This document shows positions 58,270-64,000 of a stretch of 64,000 nucleotides of DNA, piece by piece. The stretch covers positions 117,265,124 through 117,329,123 of the forward strand of contig OX638371.1 of NCBI GenBank assembly GCA_951812925.1, given 5' to 3'. The stretch comes from Calliopum simillimum. Its lineage: Eukaryota; Arthropoda; Insecta; Diptera; Lauxaniidae. Position 1 is the stretch's first letter, and each line of letters opens with the position of its first letter. A model generated the notes under the pieces. That model ran no database searches, was not told where the DNA came from, and saw only the letters and a program-made list of their open reading frames with translations. A program made the translations under genes and the position numbers.

Positions 58270-58490
58270 GTCTATACGGGGCGTTCCGCGTACGCGAAAA
58301 CTCCTCTCTCTCTTTCAATTTACTCAATTAGCGTACGCGAAATCCAGTGAAGTTTTTTCCCCCGAGGAACTTGATTAATTTATGTACTGATCCGCGGCCG
58401 AAGGCCGCCGCGAAGCCGGTGTTGGATGTCTGACGAGTTTAAATTCTGAGCTGCGGCCGCAGGCCGCCCACTTACCCCTACTTATGTAAA
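58270..58490. other. GC-rich patch inside the Tc1 element
   Basis: About 220 bases with two direct copies of GCGTACGCGAAA (58288, 58331) and two GCGGCCG(A/C)AGGCCGCC palindromes (58394 and 58452). The composition is unlike the AT-rich surroundings. No open frame. Possibly a small insertion into the transposon. Confidence 0.4.
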
Positions 58491-58579
58491 ATTACTGTTG
58501 TAACGAAAATGCGTTTAATAAATGTATTAAATAAAATCTTGTCTTTGTTTCATATCGTACAAAACTGCGATCTGAGGTT

Positions 58580-59574
58580 TCAACATTTAGTTGCATGGCC
58601 TTTATTCGCAATAACATAAGCACAGCGCTTTGGCATCGACTCCACAAGATTTTGGCATCTTTGGACAGGTATGGATTTCCAGGCGTCATTAACTGTTTCC
58701 CAAAGTTGCGAAACATTGGTCGGTCGACATTGGGCGTCTGCATTCTTCACGTCGCACCATAGGTTCTCAATGGGATTTAGGTCTGGCGACTGGGCGGGCC
58801 ATTCAAAAACATTTTATGTCGTTGGCCTGAAACCATTGTTTGGCGACTTTACTCGTGTGCTTGGGATCGATGTCCTGTTGAAAACCCAATTCAGTGGCAT
58901 TTGGTCGCTAGCATATGGCAACATGACTTCCTGCAGTATATGGACGTATAGGTGCCGATCCATGAATTCCTGGATCCAATATATAGGCCCCAAACCGTTG
59001 TACGAAAATCATACCCAAATCATTATGCTAGCTTCTCAGTGTTTGATTGTTTTTAAGGTAAATCTGGGATCTAATTCCGTATTTGGTGGTCGTCTTACGT
59101 ATTGCCGAGACCCCCTTCCACCATTAAGCACAATTTTGGATTCATCAGTTCATAAAATATTTCTCCATTTCTGAACTGGCCAGTCAATGTGTTTTTGAGC
59201 GAATTTTATTCTTGCTGCTAAATGTTTTTTATTTAGAAGTGGAACTTTTCTTGGGCTATGTGCTGCCAAATTATTTTCCCGCAAATATCTTCGTACTATT
59301 TGTGTACTGGCATTGACTTTAAGTTCATCCTTTATCTTGGAAGAGCTCGCAAAAGGATTTAGTCTTGAGTATCTCACCACACGATTTTCTTCTTTCTTGG
59401 AGATTAGACGAGGTCGGCCGCGTTTTTCCAGGCGTGGGGTGAACGTGATAGCATTTCGAACCATCGTCGGTGAACAACCTACTAAATTTTCCACTTCCTT
59501 GTAAGTTCTGCCCTTCGAAATCAATTTTTTATAAGTGCGCGCCACACAGAACTGCAATGCTTGCCTCGTCCCAT
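58580..59574 (-). pseudogene. Tc1-like transposase (DD34E) pseudogene
   Basis: Start at 59574 (MGRGKHCSS). A one-base loss in an A run near 59540 shifts the frame into KKLISKGRTYKEVENLVGCS and the paired-type domain (RYLRENNLAAHSPRKVPLLN). The catalytic part reads TDESKIVLNGG after a TGA where Trp is usual. HILQEVMLPYASDQMPLNWV follows, then a frameshift and DIDPKHTSK and [20 protein letters not shown]. It ends NKGHATKC-stop at 58580. Several stops and frameshifts: dead. Confidence 0.85.
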
Positions 59575-59898
59575 TTTTGGAAAAGTTTTTGTTGCACGCC
59601 GATGAGAAACTGATAAATGATTATAATAATACCCTTTTTGTTAGGAATATCCGGTTAATTCTTATTTTTTGACAAAATTTTCACATACACTGCTATTATT
59701 ATGATCAGACAAAAACCAGCTTAACTGCGAATTTTTCAAATAAAAATTAGAACAAGTACGTAAAAATTGAAAGTAGTGGGTCTTCTTATTATGCTTTCAT
59801 AGCGTTAAAAATTGGTAAAAAAAATATCGATAATTCAAATAATCAGTAAGATATGACAAAAACAAGCTAACCGGTAGTATATTTTTTGAGCACAACTG

Positions 59899-62800
59899 TA
59901 TATACCTATTGAAAAATTTTGTTTTTTTATGGGCGTGGACCGCCCATTTTTCTAGCATATAATCTTCCTTTTATCTATACAAACAAAGAAACCTCAATTT
60001 TAATATATTAGATGAGTTTTACTTTATTGTGTTAATATAAGTATAAATGAACATACATATGTGTATATCTTTAGATATATTTAAGGTAAATTTTTGACCG
60101 AAGACGTCATAATGCGTTTATGTTATAGTAAATCAAAATGTCTATCACACTATTCACAAATACAATAAAGCCTTAATAAAACATGCACTTAAGTTGAAAT
60201 ACAATATATTTGCTTAAATCGTGTTACGGTTGGAATACCCTCAGCATCACAAGAAATATTCTGCAAAAATTACCCGGTGAACATTGTATTAATAGACGTT
60301 GATTATATTTTATTTTAATATTAATTGCGCAATTTTATTATTGCATTATTGTAAAAACTTTAAAATACCATTAATTTATAAATTGTTGCTATTACTGTGT
60401 AAAATAACACCGTCTTTATTTTAAAAGATACAAGATTTTTAATTTAAATATATTTATTATTCTTACAAAGAGAAAAGTTGACTTAACTACTAAACGAGCA
60501 CAATTCTATTAAATTTATTTTGAGTTTGATTTGGCAACAACAGGTTTGTTTTTTTTTTTTTTAAACAGGCATTTTTTTATTTCGCCTTTCATTTTCTTAA
60601 AATATTTTTAGTTTATTATTTTATATAGATACTGTATTAACTGTATGAACGATTTTGAGCGATACTTTTTATATCAAAACCTTTTTCTCATTAACTGCAC
60701 TCTAGCGGTATATGAACTTGTCGTATTAAAGTTAAGGAAAAAAACATTTCAACAGATTTTTCTACGTTTCCGGACAAAAAGTTATTTTTTTATAATTAGA
60801 TAATATCAAAGTATATACTCCTTCACTAACGCTAGTAAAAAAATTATTTTGTTAATACTTAAAGTATGACATTTTTGTTTTGAATATGAAGATGGCAGTT
60901 TTTTATTCTAAAAAGTTTAAAAAAATATGGCAGTTCTTGGAACCGACTGAAAATGTATGTATATAACCTAATCGTTAGGTGAGGAGATTCTCAAGATCAT
61001 AAAATTTAAAAAAAAAAATAATATGGCAGTTTCTGTAACTGAGTGAGCATTTGTTGAAATGGTATATAATGAGATTTTGCACTCAAATATTATGAATTAA
61101 GAAGAATCCATAGATGTCAAATATCATTTTACATCAGATGACAGGTTTTGTTTTTGAGCAACTCATTTCTGGCCATACTCTTAACTTGACAGATTTCTTT
61201 TATTTAGTGACGGTACATGTAATACTGAAATATAACAGGAAATATTTTTTTGAAATACATTAACCCTCTATCAAATGTATGAGAGTTTTTTCACAAGAAA
61301 AAATGTTTCACATAAAGGCCCTTGAAAACAGTATTTTTATAACCACGATCTGAAATATTTGACGAATTTTCTAATTTATAGACTGTCAATATTTTGTATG
61401 AGCGTTAATTTGAAGTTGTAAATGAAATAACTAATACTAAGAAAGTTCATTTCAAAAATTTTCTTTTTGAAATTTTGTTGTTTTAGTGCAATCATCTAAA
61501 AACTTTAGAGATCGCCGCAGGAATGCAGTTAAAAAAAATGTTATCAGTTTAAACAAAGGAATTTGGTTAAAAATTCACTTTATTTCTGAATTTTAATGTT
61601 GTTAAAAAGTAGATAAGCAAGTAAAATACATACAATTGCATTATTTTAACTCTATAATTCTAAAAGTAAGCAACGTCAAAACATAAGACAACGATTCCGA
61701 AAGATCAGCAAAAATTACGGAATTGCCTTTTATATCAGTGTTCATTCAATTCATTTTCTGGAAACTTTTGTATTTTACTTTTTACGACATTTATGTATGC
61801 AAGTACGCAAATGCGAAATAATAAATGCTTTACTTTTCAACACTATACTAAAAACAATTTCAACGTCAACTGCAAGGTATTGTAAATATAAAAGGTATAG
61901 TAAATTTTTTAGGCACCTTGCCTAATTTTTTTTTAAATAAAATGAAAAATACTTGTTATATCTAGGGAATTATAGTTTATTCAAGAGGTCAAAATATAAG
62001 CCAAGGCATGGGCCTTGATCTAAGGGTTCATATGGGCAGATTAAATTTTAAAATTTAATGCAATTAATGTCGCCATCAGTTATGAAATATGTTTCCATAT
62101 AATTCAATTCTCGTATAGGAATACCAGGAGTTACCAATATTTACTTAGGCCAATCGAGAATTAAGAATTCGGAAACCAAGGCTCTTTAAGCTCATTTTCA
62201 TAAAACTTGAAGATGTCTAAATAAAAACGATTACATGCACAAGAGTCACAATTTTCATTCTCTTGGAAATGCTTGTACTAGAGTTTTTTGCGAAATTGGG
62301 GATCTAAAGAAATTTTAATGTACCCATACTTAAGTATTTCGAACACTTTTCTTAATAAACACTTTTATTTTCTTTACTATGCCAGTTAACGTTGAAAAAA
62401 AATTTAGATTTTATAAATAACCTTAAGCTTATTTTAATATCAGTATAACAGTTTTACTTGTATTATAAGTGTATATAAATGCATTGTAAACTTCCAGTGT
62501 TTTAATTTCATTTTCGAAACTGCAGCAAATATATGAACTAAAACATAACTAATGTTTGACAAAAAAAAGTTTTAGAATCTCGTCAAAATTTAAAATCAAG
62601 AAAAATAAATTCATAATAAAATAGGCCAGTCGAACAAGATTAAGATAAGAGGTAATAATTGAAACTAAATTTCCCTTGAATTATTCGCTCCGAAGAAGTT
62701 TAGTTTCGTTTAAACATATCTAATAATGTATGAATTGTCAAAATGGTGTTCCGCAAAAATCACATCTTTTTGCAAAAAAATTTTAGATATTCAGTTGAAA

Positions 62801-63039
62801 TTTCTTCAACATTTCACATCAAGTGTCTGAGAAAGTCTTACTACTTGAATGACTATGAAAAAAAATTGGTCCTTTAAACGTTATCAATATCCGAACTTAA
62901 TGACCAGTATATAAGCATGTTGTGGGACATGTCATTGCAATCAGTCAACAAATCAGTAGCTCATAGCTGGTACAAACCATTTCAAAACGATCAAGATTTT
63001 TTTTATGGCATCCGATTTGGCTATAAATTGGCATAAGCA
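59899..63039. other. AT-rich gene-free stretch
   Basis: About 3.1 kb, strongly AT-rich. No reading frame, exon or bounded repeat could be supported. ATATGGCAGTT-type phrases recur at about 60927 and 61021. Confidence 0.4.
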
Positions 63040-64000
63040 ATAGTTGCATAGTGGAAAAAATTACTACCAAATATTTTTTCAAAATTTAAAAAAATGGCGG
63101 AGATATGGGACTTTGAAATTTTTAGGTTAGTTTTTTTTGAGAAGCTATAACTTCGGTTGCATTTATCCAATTTTCAATTTTATGGTGTTAAATGGTTTGT
63201 CTTAAAACAGACTTTAAAATAAAAACTAGAAAACATTTTTTTTTTTTTATATATATAGTTTACACTGAAAAAAAAAATTTAAATTGAGTTTCCCAAAATA
63301 CGTCCTTTTTAATATTTTTTATTTTTCTTGTAAAAAAAGCTACAAGTGTAACTTACCAGTCCTCCAAAAATTGGAGTGGGCCTCCCAGTGGTTCTCCAGA
63401 AAAACAATAAAATGTAGCTTTTGCCGCAATTTTTCAGTACAATTTTTTTGAATTTGAAGTTTTTAATTAAACGTTAATTTGAATTTGAAAAAAGTGCGTT
63501 GGTACTTATATTAGTACTATACAAGCAAAAAAACAGTCAATAAACTATTTTCAGCATTTGAAAATTTTTTTTAATAAAAATTTTAAATTAAAAAAATGTA
63601 CTGAAAAATTGGGGAAGATGCTACATTTTATTGTTTTTCTGGAGAACCACTGGCAGGCCCACTCCAATTTTTGGAGGACTGGTAAGTTACACTTGTAGCT
63701 TTTTTTACAAGAAAAATATAAAATATTAAAAAGGACGTATTTTGGGAAACTCAATTTAATTTTTTTTTTTTCAGTGTAAACTATATATATAAAAAAAAAA
63801 AAAATGTTTTCTAGTTTCTATTTTAAAGTCTGTTTTAAGACAAACCATTTAACACCATAAAATTGAAAATTGGATAAATGCAACCGAAGTTGTAGCTTCT
63901 CAAAAAAAACTAACCTAAAAATTTCAAAGTCCCATATCTCCGCCATTTTTTTAAATTTTGAAAAAATATTTGGTAGTAATTTTTTCCACTATGCAACTAT
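63040..64000. repeat. Large palindrome running off the window end
   Basis: 63040-63460 and about 63585-64000 are reverse complements: ATAGTTGCATAGTGG starts the left arm and its complement ends exactly at 64000. The arms include GGCGGAGATATGGGACTTTG and CCAGTCCTCCAAAAATTGGA. Each arm also holds a smaller hairpin. The loop is about 125 bases. Pairing reaches the last base, so the true end lies outside. Noncoding foldback-type element. Confidence 0.8.

Larger units (their letters stand above)
57781..59898. mobile_element. Full-length but decayed Tc1-like transposon with IR/DR ends
   Basis: Left end CAGCTGTGTCCAAAATAATA; right end in reverse complement CAGTTGTGCTCAAAAAATAT. A TA follows the right end (59899-59900); the left flank has diverged. 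Each end carries a second inner copy of the motif about 200 bases in: CTGCTCAAAATAATAGTAGT at 57983 and the reverse complement of CTGATCATAATAATAGCAGT ending near 59706. This doubled arrangement is the IR/DR type known from some Tc1-like elements. It carries the transposase relic at 58580-59574 and a GC-rich patch at 58270-58490. Confidence 0.8.

Noticed and set aside
58671..59174. Plus-strand 167-codon open frame
   Set aside because: Antisense shadow of the minus-strand Tc1 transposase relic.

Overview
The window is AT-rich nuclear DNA from a higher fly (Brachycera). A tephritid-like or other large-genome fly fits best, because the intron-exon genes are insect-like, splice sites are standard, and mini-me-like repeat cores and very many DNA-transposon foldbacks are present. 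The species cannot be fixed from sequence alone. There are no bacterial features.

Layout. 1-4947 (minus): a complete five-exon VPS8 gene (endosomal CORVET tethering). 5330-10521 (plus): a tandem pair of HINT3-like histidine-triad genes. The first copy has lost its 3' exons and is split by a 2.45 kb foldback built of about 123-bp repeats; the second is intact (166 aa). 11510-12048 (plus): a small secreted cysteine-rich protein. 15824-17001 (minus): a compact arrestin-domain protein. 17216-28156: gene-poor DNA dominated by a 3.8 kb foldback and several MITEs. 28157-40222 (minus): a complete succinyl-CoA ligase alpha gene, 328 aa in five exons, whose introns hold a LINE fragment, a tRNA-Ile-like repeat, piggyBac-, hAT- and Tc1-type elements. 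41311-42579: three exon-sized gene fragments (BTAF1 helicase, C2H2 zinc finger, Yae1-like). 44868-51693 (minus): a three-exon, 1592-aa coiled-coil/helical protein that is probably ICE1 (Little Elongation Complex). 52742-59898: broken transposons (jockey-like LINE, DD37E mariner, hAT end, Tc1). 59899-64000: AT-rich DNA ending in a large palindrome that runs off the window.

The five intact genes are ordinary housekeeping loci with no obvious joint pathway. What stands out is mobile DNA: at least seven long inverted-repeat elements and about fifteen short terminal-inverted-repeat elements. Several are nested, and for some the target duplication can be checked against an empty sibling in the same window. 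I see no evidence of a new multigene system. The most worthwhile objects are the repeat-built foldback in the HINT3 pseudogene (a possible hairpin-RNA source), the 3.8 kb foldback family with its 129-bp derivative, the Tc1 palindrome, and a 21-nt patch of succinyl-CoA ligase exon found as filler in a repeat junction.

All exon joins were worked out by hand from GT/AG sites, reading phase and family similarity. All element boundaries were read by eye and may be off by a few bases.
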